From JAKEGK01 sp036507695 (GTDB taxonomy: Bacteria; Pseudomonadota; Gammaproteobacteria; SZUA-152), in NCBI GenBank assembly GCA_036507695.1, contig DATCIR010000325.1, positions 1 to 39,071 of the forward strand: a DNA stretch of 39,071 nt. Reading direction: 5' to 3'. Under the pieces are notes generated by a model. That model was not told the origin of the DNA, did no database searches, and saw only the letters and a list, made by a program, of their open reading frames with translations. A program made the translations under genes and the position numbers. Of the stretch, positions 16,114 through 24,291 are shown one piece after another. Position 1 is the first letter of the stretch. Each line of letters begins with the position of its first letter.

Positions 16114-18699
16114 ATGAATGGTTTTGAAGTGAATCAAGAAAGGTTTAAGCGATTATTTATGGCCATAAAACAACAATATCATCCCGATGAAATTGAATCC
16201 CAGGCGCAAGCCTATTGGCAAGAGCACCGGTCTTTCGCGGCCAGGGACCACGCTGACCATAAAGAAAAGTTCTATTGCCTGTCGATGTTTCCCTATCCCA
16301 GCGGCCGGCTGCACATGGGTCATGTGCGCAACTATACCATCGGTGATGTGATTTCCCGTTACCAGCGCATGAAGGGCAAAAATGTGCTGCAGCCCATGGG
16401 CTGGGATGCGTTCGGCTTGCCCGCGGAAAATGCCGCGCTTAAACACAATGTCGCGCCCGCCAAATGGACCTACGAGAACATTGAGTATATGCGCGGGCAA
16501 TTGAAGCGCCTGGGTTTTGGTTATGACTGGGACCGGGAGCTTGCCACCTGCCATCCGAAATATTACCGCTGGGAGCAATGGCTGTTTACCAGGTTATTTG
16601 CCAAGAATCTGGTTTATAAAAAAACCGCGCCGGTGAACTGGTGTCCCAATGATATGACCGTGCTGGCCAATGAACAGGTTATCGAAGGCCGTTGCTGGCG
16701 TTGCGACACCGCCGTTGAACGCAAGGAAATTCCCCAATGGTTTATGAAAATTACTGACTACGCCGAAGAACTGTTGGCGGAGTTGGATCATTTACCAGGC
16801 TGGCCCGAACAAGTGAAAACCATGCAACGCAACTGGATCGGTAAATCCAGGGGGCTTGAAATAATCTTTGGTATTGCCGGTGGCGCCGACAGCGGCATAC
16901 CCGGCGCGGAACAGGGCTTGAAAGTATTTACCACCCGGCCGGATACCTTGCTGGGAGTAAGCTATGTGGCGGTTGCTCCGGAACATCCTTTGTCAGCACA
17001 TGCCGCGCGCAACAATCGCGTGTTGCAGGCGTTTATCGAGCAATGCCGCCAAGGCGGGACCTCGGAAGCGGATATTGAAACCATGGACAAGAAAGGCATG
17101 GATACCGGCATCAAGGCTATCCACCCGATCAGCCGGCACGCGCTGCCGGTTTATGTCGCCAACTTTGTCTTGATGGCGTATGGCGAAGGCGCGGTGATGG
17201 CGGTGCCGGCCCATGATCAGCGTGACTGGGAGTTTGCCCGCAAATACAGTTTACCCATCAAACAGGTGATCAAACCAACCACTGCGGAAAAAAATAGTAG
17301 CGCGGTGGATTTGAGTCAATGCGCCTATACCGAAAAGGGTATCCTGTTTGACAGCGGTGAATTTGACGGTATGGACTTCCCGCAATCCTTTGATGCTATT
17401 GCTGCCCGGTTGGCAGCGGAAGGAAAAGGCCAGGTCAAAGTCCATTACCGGTTGCGCGACTGGGGCGTGTCGCGGCAACGTTACTGGGGTGCGCCGATCC
17501 CGATCATCAATTGTGATGCGTGCGGCGCCGTGCCGGTGCCGGAAGCCGAGTTGCCGGTCGTATTGCCGGAAGACGTTTCAATGGAAGGCGTGGGATCACC
17601 CATTAAGAAAATGCCGGCGTTTTATGCAGTCAACTGTCCCGCGTGCGGTGGCAAGGCGCAGCGCGAAACGGATACCTTTGATACCTTCATGGAATCATCC
17701 TGGTATTTTGCGCGTTACGCGTGTAAAGACAATGATAACGCCATGCTGGACGGCCGGGCTGATTATTGGTTGCCGGTGGATCAGTATATTGGTGGTATCG
17801 AACACGCTATCCTGCATTTATTGTATGCGCGGTTTTATACCCGGCTGTTGCGCGATGCGGGCCTGCTCAACAACAATGAACCGTTTACCAACCTGCTGAC
17901 CCAAGGCATGGTGTTGAAAGACGGCGCCAAGATGTCAAAGTCAAAAGGTAATACCGTGGATCCGCAGGCCTTGATCGATCAGTACGGCGCCGACACCGTG
18001 CGCTTGTTCACCATGTTTGCCGCGCCGCCGGAGCAATCACTGGAATGGAACGACGATGCGGTGGAAGGCGCGTTTCGTTTTCTGAAGCGTCTGTGGCGCA
18101 TGGTGGCGGATGACGGCAAGCAAGCCGTGTTAAATGAATGGATCGGGCAACGCAAGCTGCGACACGCACCCTGGGACACACTCTCCGCCGAATTGAAATC
18201 GTTGCGCGCGGAATTGCATAGGTTGCTGGAGCAAGCCAATCGCGATGTGGTGAAGTATCAGTTCAATACCGTGGTGGCCGCCGCCATGAAAATGGTTAAC
18301 TCTCTGCAACCGTTAACGGAAAAACTGCGTGCGAGCGCCGATGAGGGCGGTCAGGCGCTTTATGCCGAAGCGATCGACACCCTGTTGCGCTTGTTGTCAC
18401 CCATTGTGCCGCATATTACCCATACCCTGTGGCAGGCAGTGGGAAACAGCGGCGATATACTGGATGCCGGCTGGCCGGCGCCGGATGCAAATGCAATGGT
18501 CAGGGAGTCCATTGAGCTGGTGATTCAAGTCAATGGCAAGCTGCGCGGCAAGGTGTCTGTACCGGCGGACGCCGATAAACAACAGATAGAAACCATCGCC
18601 ATGCGGGATGACAATGTGCAACGCTATGTCGAAGGCAGGGAGATTATCAAGGTTGTTGTGGTGCCGGGCCGGCTGCTGAATATTGTTGTCAAGCAGTGA
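16114..18699 (+). CDS. leuS: leucyl-tRNA synthetase
   Basis: 861 residues from ATG 16114; ATG 16159, which begins MAIKQQYHPDEIES, matches the usual start of the family better (846 residues) but has no well-spaced ribosome binding site. The class I signatures are present: HMGH at 67-70 and KMSKS at 606-610 (numbered from 16114). The editing domain (about 240-430, with TTRPDTLLG and GAVMAVPAHDQRD) is intact, so mischarged tRNA should be hydrolysed. C-terminal anticodon-binding and tRNA-contact regions follow. It begins the leuS-lptE-holA row; its TGA overlaps the lptE start. Confidence 0.97.
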   Translation: MNGFEVNQERFKRLFMAIKQQYHPDEIESQAQAYWQEHRSFAARDHADHKEKFYCLSMFPYPSGRLHMGHVRNYTIGDVISRYQRMKGKNVLQPMGWDAFGLPAENAALKHNVAPAKWTYENIEYMRGQLKRLGFGYDWDRELATCHPKYYRWEQWLFTRLFAKNLVYKKTAPVNWCPNDMTVLANEQVIEGRCWRCDTAVERKEIPQWFMKITDYAEELLAELDHLPGWPEQVKTMQRNWIGKSRGLEIIFGIAGGADSGIPGAEQGLKVFTTRPDTLLGVSYVAVAPEHPLSAHAARNNRVLQAFIEQCRQGGTSEADIETMDKKGMDTGIKAIHPISRHALPVYVANFVLMAYGEGAVMAVPAHDQRDWEFARKYSLPIKQVIKPTTAEKNSSAVDLSQCAYTEKGILFDSGEFDGMDFPQSFDAIAARLAAEGKGQVKVHYRLRDWGVSRQRYWGAPIPIINCDACGAVPVPEAELPVVLPEDVSMEGVGSPIKKMPAFYAVNCPACGGKAQRETDTFDTFMESSWYFARYACKDNDNAMLDGRADYWLPVDQYIGGIEHAILHLLYARFYTRLLRDAGLLNNNEPFTNLLTQGMVLKDGAKMSKSKGNTVDPQALIDQYGADTVRLFTMFAAPPEQSLEWNDDAVEGAFRFLKRLWRMVADDGKQAVLNEWIGQRKLRHAPWDTLSAELKSLRAELHRLLEQANRDVVKYQFNTVVAAAMKMVNSLQPLTEKLRASADEGGQALYAEAIDTLLRLLSPIVPHITHTLWQAVGNSGDILDAGWPAPDANAMVRESIELVIQVNGKLRGKVSVPADADKQQIETIAMRDDNVQRYVEGREIIKVVVVPGRLLNIVVKQ

Positions 18700-19256
18700 T
18701 GCCGGGTATGACGCTGATCAGCAACACGGTAAGAATGTTAGGAAAAGCATGGCTTGTGCCAGGCATGGCGCTGGTGTTTTTCATGTATGGTTGCGGTTTC
18801 CATTTGCGGGGCAGTTTCGAACTGCCGCCCGGCCTGGAAAACATCGCGATCGACGATACGGAGACCACGTCGGATATTGCGCCGGTGTTGAAGACGCATT
18901 TGCGGCGCCACAATATAACACCGCTGAACAATATTGAAGACGCCAAGCTGGTCATTGTGATAGACAGTGAAAAACAGCAGCGCCGGGTGATGACCGTCAG
19001 TTCGGCGGGACGGGTGCAGGAATTCGAGCTGATCTACACGGTTAGTTATTCGCTTCTCAATAAGGAAACTCCGGAAGCATCGGTGTCCGGTCAAACACTC
19101 ACTTTAACACGCGATCTGCGGTTTGATGAAACCGCGGTACTGGGGGTGACCTCGGAGGAGACCCGGCTGCAACAGGAAATGCTGAATGCCAGCGCTGAAC
19201 AGATTTTGCGCCGCCTGCAAAATGTTGCCGGCGCCAAACCGGTGAAGGGCAACTAG
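18699..19256 (+). CDS. lptE: LPS-assembly lipoprotein LptE
   Basis: 185 residues from ATG 18699, which shares one base with the leuS stop (TGATG); GTG 18696 is a possible start one codon earlier. The N-terminal hydrophobic stretch ends in MYGC, a lipoprotein signal with C32 as the lipidated residue, followed by the family start GFHLRG. LptE sits in the outer membrane inside the LptD barrel and helps to deliver LPS to the surface. The order leuS-lptE-holA is strongly conserved in Gammaproteobacteria. Confidence 0.92.
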   Translation: MPGMTLISNTVRMLGKAWLVPGMALVFFMYGCGFHLRGSFELPPGLENIAIDDTETTSDIAPVLKTHLRRHNITPLNNIEDAKLVIVIDSEKQQRRVMTVSSAGRVQEFELIYTVSYSLLNKETPEASVSGQTLTLTRDLRFDETAVLGVTSEETRLQQEMLNASAEQILRRLQNVAGAKPVKGN

Positions 19257-19280
19257 AAAGTGCAACTAGAAAATGCAACT
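19249..19280 (+). repeat. 13-base tandem repeat at the lptE/holA junction
   Basis: GCAACTAGAAAGT (19249-19261) and GCAACTAGAAAAT (19262-19274) are followed by a third partial copy, GCAACT (19275-19280). The first copy contains the lptE stop; the second ends within the holA start codon. Confidence 0.85.
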
Positions 19281-20304
19281 TAACGTTTCCGACTTGCAGA
19301 CCCATCTGGCGCAGCGCCTGGCGCCTGTGTACATCGTCGCCGGGGATGAACCCTTACAGTTGGGCGAAGCTTGTGATGCAATCCGCGCGGCGGCAAAACA
19401 GCGGAATTTTACCGAGCGCCATGTGCTGGACGTGGAAAAAGGATTTGACTGGAATACTTTTTTTGCGATCAGCAATAGTCTTTCCTTGTTTGCGCAATGC
19501 CAACTGATTGAGCTGCGCATGCCGAAAGGCAAACCCGAGGATGCGGGCGCAAAAGCGCTAATCGAATATGCGCAAAATCCATCGCCCGATTCCCTGCTGC
19601 TGGTTATTACCGGCAAACTGGATAAATCCAGCAAGAGCAGCAAATGGTTTTCCCGCTTGGAACAGCTCGGGGTTTTTATCGCGGTATGGCCGGTTGATAC
19701 CAAACAGTTACCCGGCTGGATTCAGCAGCGCGCGCGCGGCAAAGGTATGCAGTTGACGCCGGCGGCGTTGCGGCTGATCGTGGAACGCGTCGAAGGTAAC
19801 ATGCTGGCCGCGGTCCAGGAACTGGACAAACTGTTTTTATTATTTGGATCGGGCCAAATAGATGAGCCGGCCGTGCTGGAGGCGGTGTCCGACAGCGCCC
19901 GTTACGATATTTTTGCGCTGTTCGACGTGGCCTTGTCGGGCGATGTAAAGCGGGTTTCCCGCATGATTGATGGTTTGCGGGGGGAAGGCGCGGAGCCGGT
20001 ATTGCTTAACTGGATACTGGCGCGGGAGCTGCGCAGTATGCTGGCGATGTCGTTAGCGGTTAGCGGCGGGCTGCGGGCCGAGCAGGCCGTGGCGCAGGCG
20101 GGCGTTTGGCAAAACCGCAAACCCATGGTGACCGCGGGACTAAAACGGCATCCAACGCCATCCTGGCAGGATTTTTTGCAACACGCGAGCGGAATTGACC
20201 GTATAATAAAAGGCATGGCGGCGGGCAACGCCTGGGATGAATTGTTACAATTAAGCCTTGGCATTGCCGGAACGCGCCTGTTTGCTAAAAGCGCACTAGT
20301 ATAA
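19273..20304 (+). CDS. holA: DNA polymerase III delta subunit
   Basis: 343 residues, the usual length. The start MQLNVSDLQTHLAQRLAPVYIVAGDEPLQLGEACDAIR is typical of HolA (the clamp-loader subunit that opens the beta clamp); the AAA-like domain and the C-terminal collar domain (about 215-335) follow. ATG 19273 is 16 bases after the lptE stop. Immediately after its TAA (8 bases) begins copy 2 of the inverted-repeat element, which separates it from proA. Confidence 0.94.
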   Translation: MQLNVSDLQTHLAQRLAPVYIVAGDEPLQLGEACDAIRAAAKQRNFTERHVLDVEKGFDWNTFFAISNSLSLFAQCQLIELRMPKGKPEDAGAKALIEYAQNPSPDSLLLVITGKLDKSSKSSKWFSRLEQLGVFIAVWPVDTKQLPGWIQQRARGKGMQLTPAALRLIVERVEGNMLAAVQELDKLFLLFGSGQIDEPAVLEAVSDSARYDIFALFDVALSGDVKRVSRMIDGLRGEGAEPVLLNWILARELRSMLAMSLAVSGGLRAEQAVAQAGVWQNRKPMVTAGLKRHPTPSWQDFLQHASGIDRIIKGMAAGNAWDELLQLSLGIAGTRLFAKSALV

Positions 20305-20621
20305 GTCATTATGGGTCTTCCGAAGAATCCGTGGGTCACTTAACGCCGGTATTCAACGCAAAGACGCCATGACGCGAAGGAAACCGGATTATTTTCAAAA
20401 AACTGTAGTGCACTATTTTCTAGGTTCCGGATAGGGCGGCTCACCGCGTGTAACCGCTGACAAGGTTGCATTAAACAAGGTTGCACTTAGTAATAGTTTG
20501 AATTCTTTGCGACTTCGCGCCTTTGCGCTAACGTTTTTTCAGGGTTGGATTGCCCACAGATTTTTCTGACGAGGCAAAATTGTAAACGAATGCAACGCTG
20601 TTGATGGATTAGAGAACGCCG
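20305..20621. other. holA-proA intergenic region, occupied by MITE-like copy 2
   Basis: A 317-base gap of which 20313-20575 is the second copy of the inverted-repeat element. The remaining 46 bases before proA contain no clear signal. Confidence 0.7.
20313..20575 (+). mobile_element. MITE-like inverted-repeat element, copy 2
   Basis: About 263 bases with the same plan as 13948-14196: left end CTTCCGAAGAATCCGTGGGT, inverted right end CGTCAGAAAAATCTGTGGGC, and inner arms ACGCAAAGACGCCATGACGC and, inverted, TTTGCGACTTCGCGCCTTTG. Shared words include TAATAGTTTGAATTCTTTGC and CCCACAGATTTTTC. The middle has diverged, and no target duplication is visible here. It begins 8 bases after the holA stop. 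Confidence 0.75.
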
Positions 20622-21878
20622 ATGGATATTCAACGTTATATGACCGGAGTTGGCGCCAACGCGCGCGCTGCGTCGCGGGAGCTGGCCAGGGCAAATACCG
20701 GGATAAAAAATAGCGCCTTGCTCGCGATTGCGGACAGCATTATCGCGTCACAAGCGCGATTGATCGAAGAGAACAACAAGGATCTGGCCGCCGCCAAAGC
20801 CAATGGGCTGGATGAGGCCATGCTCGATCGGCTGGCGCTGAACGCAGCGGGTATTCACGCGATGGCGGAAGGATTACGGCAAATCGCCGCGCTGCCGGAT
20901 CCGGTGGGCGAGATTAGCGGATTGAATTACCGTCCCTCCGGCATTCAGGTGGGAAAAATGCGGGTGCCTTTAGGCGTCATCGGCATTATTTACGAATCGC
21001 GTCCCAACGTGACGGCCGACGCCGCCGGCTTGTGCCTGAAGGCGGGCAACGCGGCGATTTTGCGCGGCGGATCGGAAGCGGCGCATTCCAATAACGCCAT
21101 CGCCACCTGTATCAAGTCCGGGTTAACCAAGGCCGGTCTTCCAGCCACGGCAGTGCAAGTGATTGAAGTGACGGACCGCGCCGCGGTGGGGGCATTGATT
21201 ACCATGCCGCAGTACGTGGATGTGGTGGTGCCGCGCGGCGGCAAAGGTTTGATCGAGCGCATCAGCGCGGAAGCGACCGTGCCGGTCATAAAACATTTAC
21301 ATGGTATTTGCCACGTCTATATTCATGCGAAAGCCGATATCGACAAGGCGGTCAGGATTGCGTTCAACGCCAAGACCCATCGCTATGGGGTTTGCAATGC
21401 CATGGAGACCTTGCTGGTCGATGCCGCGATCGCAAGCGGAGTGCTGCCGCAACTGACGGAGCAATATAAAAAGGTAGGTGTGGAACTGCGGGGATGCGCT
21501 AAAACCCGCGAACTCATCAACGGCGTCAAGGCGGCAACGGAAGAAGACTGGGATACCGAATATCTGGCGCCGATCCTGTCGATCCGCATCGTGGACGGTC
21601 TTGATGCGGCGCTGGACCATTTGCATAACCACAGTTCCCGGCATACCGATGCCATTGTCACGGAAGATCTCGGTGCGGCACGGCGTTTTTTGTCGGAAGT
21701 GGATTCCAGTTCGGTCATGGTGAACGCCTCAACGCGTTTTGCCGACGGGTTTGAATACGGGCTGGGCGCCGAGATCGGCATCAGCACGGATAAAATCCAC
21801 GTGCGCGGCCCGGTTGGCCTGGAAGGCCTTACCTCGCAAAAATTCATCGTCATCGGCGATGGCCATATTCGCCGCTAA
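20622..21878 (+). CDS. proA: gamma-glutamyl phosphate reductase
   Basis: 418 residues. ProA reduces gamma-glutamyl phosphate to glutamate semialdehyde with NADPH in proline synthesis. The aldehyde-dehydrogenase fold is complete, with the substrate loop GVIGIIYESRPNVTADAAGLCLKAGNA region at about 118-145 and the catalytic cysteine C230 in HLHGICHVYIH. ATG 20622 begins the expected N-terminus. proB is not in the window. nadD follows after 53 bases, so proA, nadD, rsfS and rlmH are probably one transcription unit. Confidence 0.97.
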   Translation: MDIQRYMTGVGANARAASRELARANTGIKNSALLAIADSIIASQARLIEENNKDLAAAKANGLDEAMLDRLALNAAGIHAMAEGLRQIAALPDPVGEISGLNYRPSGIQVGKMRVPLGVIGIIYESRPNVTADAAGLCLKAGNAAILRGGSEAAHSNNAIATCIKSGLTKAGLPATAVQVIEVTDRAAVGALITMPQYVDVVVPRGGKGLIERISAEATVPVIKHLHGICHVYIHAKADIDKAVRIAFNAKTHRYGVCNAMETLLVDAAIASGVLPQLTEQYKKVGVELRGCAKTRELINGVKAATEEDWDTEYLAPILSIRIVDGLDAALDHLHNHSSRHTDAIVTEDLGAARRFLSEVDSSSVMVNASTRFADGFEYGLGAEIGISTDKIHVRGPVGLEGLTSQKFIVIGDGHIRR

Positions 21879-21931
21879 GCGCATGCCGAATCGAAGTTGC
21901 TCACCATGACTGCCAAGAGTAAATACCGCGG

Positions 21932-22591
21932 ATGATCGGTATCTTCGGCGGCACCTTCAATCCGGTGCATTGGGGGCATGTGCGCACCGCCCTGGAACTC
22001 AAAAAAGCGCTGGCCATGGATGTAATGCTGATGGTGCCGTGCGGGATTCCGCCCCATCGCGAGGAGCCGGACATCGACCCGGCGCTCCGGCTGGCCATGT
22101 TAAACGCCGCCGTTGCCGGGTACCGCGAATTGCAAGTTGATGAACGCGAACTACAGCGCGCAGGTCCTTCCTATACGGCTGATACCTTGCGTTCACTGCG
22201 CGCTGAACAAGGGACTATTCCACTGGCCCTCTGCGTGGGCGTTGATGCGTTTACCAACCTGGATACCTGGCATCAATGGGAAAACCTGATTGAATTGGCG
22301 CATATTGTTGTCGCGCATCGTCCAGGCTGGCCGGTTGAATCCCTGGAGCAAAAGGTTTCCCGTCAATTGCAAAAAATGTTACATCAGCATCGGGTAACGA
22401 ACCGCGCCTTGCTGCATCAACAATCCGCCGGTTATGTGTTGATGCAAAAAGTGACGGACATTGATCTTTCCTCGTCGGATATCAGGCAGTGTCGTGCGCA
22501 AGGCAAGTCCATTGCGGCGATGGTGCCGCCGGGTGTGTTACGCATTATTGAAAGCAACAAGCTGTATCAATCCCTTGAGCAAGATAATTGA
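21932..22591 (+). CDS. nadD: nicotinate-nucleotide adenylyltransferase
   Basis: 219 residues. NadD adenylates nicotinate mononucleotide in NAD synthesis. The nucleotidyltransferase motif GGTFNPVHWGH has H13 and H16, and the ISSSxxR-like motif appears near the end as SSSDIRQCR. The order proA-nadD-rsfS-rlmH is a conserved gammaproteobacterial block. rsfS follows 9 bases after the stop. Confidence 0.96.
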   Translation: MIGIFGGTFNPVHWGHVRTALELKKALAMDVMLMVPCGIPPHREEPDIDPALRLAMLNAAVAGYRELQVDERELQRAGPSYTADTLRSLRAEQGTIPLALCVGVDAFTNLDTWHQWENLIELAHIVVAHRPGWPVESLEQKVSRQLQKMLHQHRVTNRALLHQQSAGYVLMQKVTDIDLSSSDIRQCRAQGKSIAAMVPPGVLRIIESNKLYQSLEQDN

Positions 22592-22600
22592 GAGGAGTTA

Positions 22601-22951
22601 ATGAGAGCCGAAGAATTAACGAAAGTCGTAGTAGCTGCTTTGGAAGATATGAAAGCCCGGGACATTCGCGTCATCGATGTGCGTGGCAAAACCAGCGTTA
22701 CCGATGTAATGATCATTGCCAGCGGCACTTCGAACCGGCATGTAAAATCGCAGTCCGAACACGTGGTGGAAAAAGCCAAGCAACACGGCGTGCAGCCGTT
22801 GGGTATCGAAGGCGAAAACGAAGCGGAGTGGATTCTGGTGGATCTGGGCGACGTGGTCGTGCATATCATGCAACCGGAGATACGGGATTTTTACCACCTG
22901 GAAAAACTATGGACAACGGAAGAAGTCAGCAGCCGGGAACGCAGAAAATAA
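22601..22951 (+). CDS. rsfS: ribosomal silencing factor RsfS
   Basis: 116 residues with a strong ribosome binding site (GAGAGGAG) before ATG 22601. The family pattern is clear: DVRGKTSVTDVMIIASGTSNRHVKS, then EGENEAEWILVDLGDVVVHIM and the ending FYHLEKLW. RsfS binds ribosomal protein L14 and keeps the subunits apart in stationary phase or starvation. It sits between nadD and rlmH as usual. Confidence 0.96.
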   Translation: MRAEELTKVVVAALEDMKARDIRVIDVRGKTSVTDVMIIASGTSNRHVKSQSEHVVEKAKQHGVQPLGIEGENEAEWILVDLGDVVVHIMQPEIRDFYHLEKLWTTEEVSSRERRK

Positions 22952-22993
22952 CCGGCGCCAGCGGCCGGTGATACTCCCCGGGAATTTACCGTT

Positions 22994-23461
22994 ATGCGTA
23001 TTTATCTCGTCGCTGTAGGTCAGCGTATGGATGCTTGGGTAAGCCAGGGTTACCTGGAATTTTCCAAACGCCTGCCGCCTGAATGCCGCTTGCAGCTCAT
23101 CGAAGTTCCCCCCAATAAGCGTACAAAGAATACTGACACCCAGCGGGCAATCAATGAGGAAGGGGAGCGCCTCCTGGCGGCGCTTCCAGCCAATGCCATC
23201 GTCTACGCCATGGATGCGGCGGGCCAGCCATGGAGCACGCAACAACTGGCCGCCCACCTCGGCCAATGGCTGGGTGATGGCCGGGATGTAGCGCTGCTGG
23301 TGGGCGGTCCGGATGGATTATCAGAACACTGCAAGGCGCGGGCGCATGCCTGTTGGTCGTTGTCCAGGCTTACCTTTCCTCACCCGCTGGTTAGGATTAT
23401 CATCGCAGAACAGGTTTACCGCGCCTGGAGTATCTTGAAGGGCCATCCGTATCACCGGTAG
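22994..23461 (+). CDS. rlmH: 23S rRNA (pseudouridine1915-N3)-methyltransferase
   Basis: 155 residues, the usual size. RlmH is a SPOUT-class methyltransferase acting on helix 69 of 23S rRNA in the 70S ribosome. The SAM-binding knot is visible as ALLVGGPDGLSEHCKARA, and the C-terminus LTFPHPLVRIIIAEQVYRAWSILKGHPYHR is typical. In many relatives mrdA-rodA follow rlmH; here maf-rng follows instead after 130 bases. Confidence 0.96.
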   Translation: MRIYLVAVGQRMDAWVSQGYLEFSKRLPPECRLQLIEVPPNKRTKNTDTQRAINEEGERLLAALPANAIVYAMDAAGQPWSTQQLAAHLGQWLGDGRDVALLVGGPDGLSEHCKARAHACWSLSRLTFPHPLVRIIIAEQVYRAWSILKGHPYHR

Positions 23462-23591
23462 CCGCGGCGGCCTCACCCAGTGAGTGAACTGGCTATGGGA
23501 ATAATAAACAGGTGAAAGCTTAAATTGCGCACCTTTTCAAGCGATCAACTGACGAGTTTAAGTTAAAGTACATCCTGAACAAAATAAATTA

Positions 23592-24254
23592 ATGACGGTT
23601 CCACAGATTTATTTAGCCTCCCAGTCACCCCGGCGCCGGGCGCTGATTGAACAATTGGGTATCCACTACCAGGTACTGGATGTTGCGGTTGATGAAAGCC
23701 CGCACCCTGGGGAAACGCCCGAGGAATTGGTTGCGCGTCTGGCCGGCGAAAAGGCGCAGGCCGGGTGGCGCAAGGTGGCGCAGCAATCAGTACCCGTGGT
23801 GGGTGCGGATACGTGTATTGTTGTGGACCAGCAAATTATTGGCAAACCTGAAAATCGGCAGCAGGGGATTCAATTACTCAAGCGTTATTCAGGCCGAACA
23901 CACCGCGTGGTCACCGGCATAGCGATCGTGGGCCCAGATAATGGAAAACACGCTGCGGTTGATGCAACAGCTGCCGGAGATGCGGACGATTGGGTCGATG
24001 TTGGGATAGTGCAGCAGGTTCGCGTCAATACCAGCGCGGTGACATTTCGCATCCTGACGGACCGCGAGTGCGACCAATACTGGGAAACGGGCGAGCCGGT
24101 GGGAAAAGCCGGAGGCTACGCCATCCAGGGCAAGGCGGCCGCCTTTATCGAAAAACTGGCAGGCAGTTACTCCGGCGTCATGGGTTTACCCCTGTTTGAG
24201 TTTGCCGAACTGGCCGCGTTGTTTAATATCGACATATTGGGTCCACAGTCGTAG
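23592..24254 (+). CDS. Maf-family nucleoside triphosphate pyrophosphatase (dTTP/UTP type, YhdE-like)
   Basis: 220 residues, about 20 longer than usual. Maf proteins hydrolyse non-canonical or selected nucleoside triphosphates to monophosphates. The start LASQSPRRRALIEQLG, GADTCIV, GKP and the GKAGGYAIQGKAAAFIEKLAGSYSGVMGLPL block are all present; the last is typical of the YhdE subgroup. An extra segment at about 114-140, rich in Ala and Asp (GKHAAVDATAAGDADD), lies between AIVGPDN and QVRVNTSAVTFR. The gene is 37 bases before rng, the common maf-rng pair. Confidence 0.93.
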   Translation: MTVPQIYLASQSPRRRALIEQLGIHYQVLDVAVDESPHPGETPEELVARLAGEKAQAGWRKVAQQSVPVVGADTCIVVDQQIIGKPENRQQGIQLLKRYSGRTHRVVTGIAIVGPDNGKHAAVDATAAGDADDWVDVGIVQQVRVNTSAVTFRILTDRECDQYWETGEPVGKAGGYAIQGKAAAFIEKLAGSYSGVMGLPLFEFAELAALFNIDILGPQS

Positions 24255-24291
24255 CCACGCAACGTCAGCGCGTAGACAAGAGACATAAATA

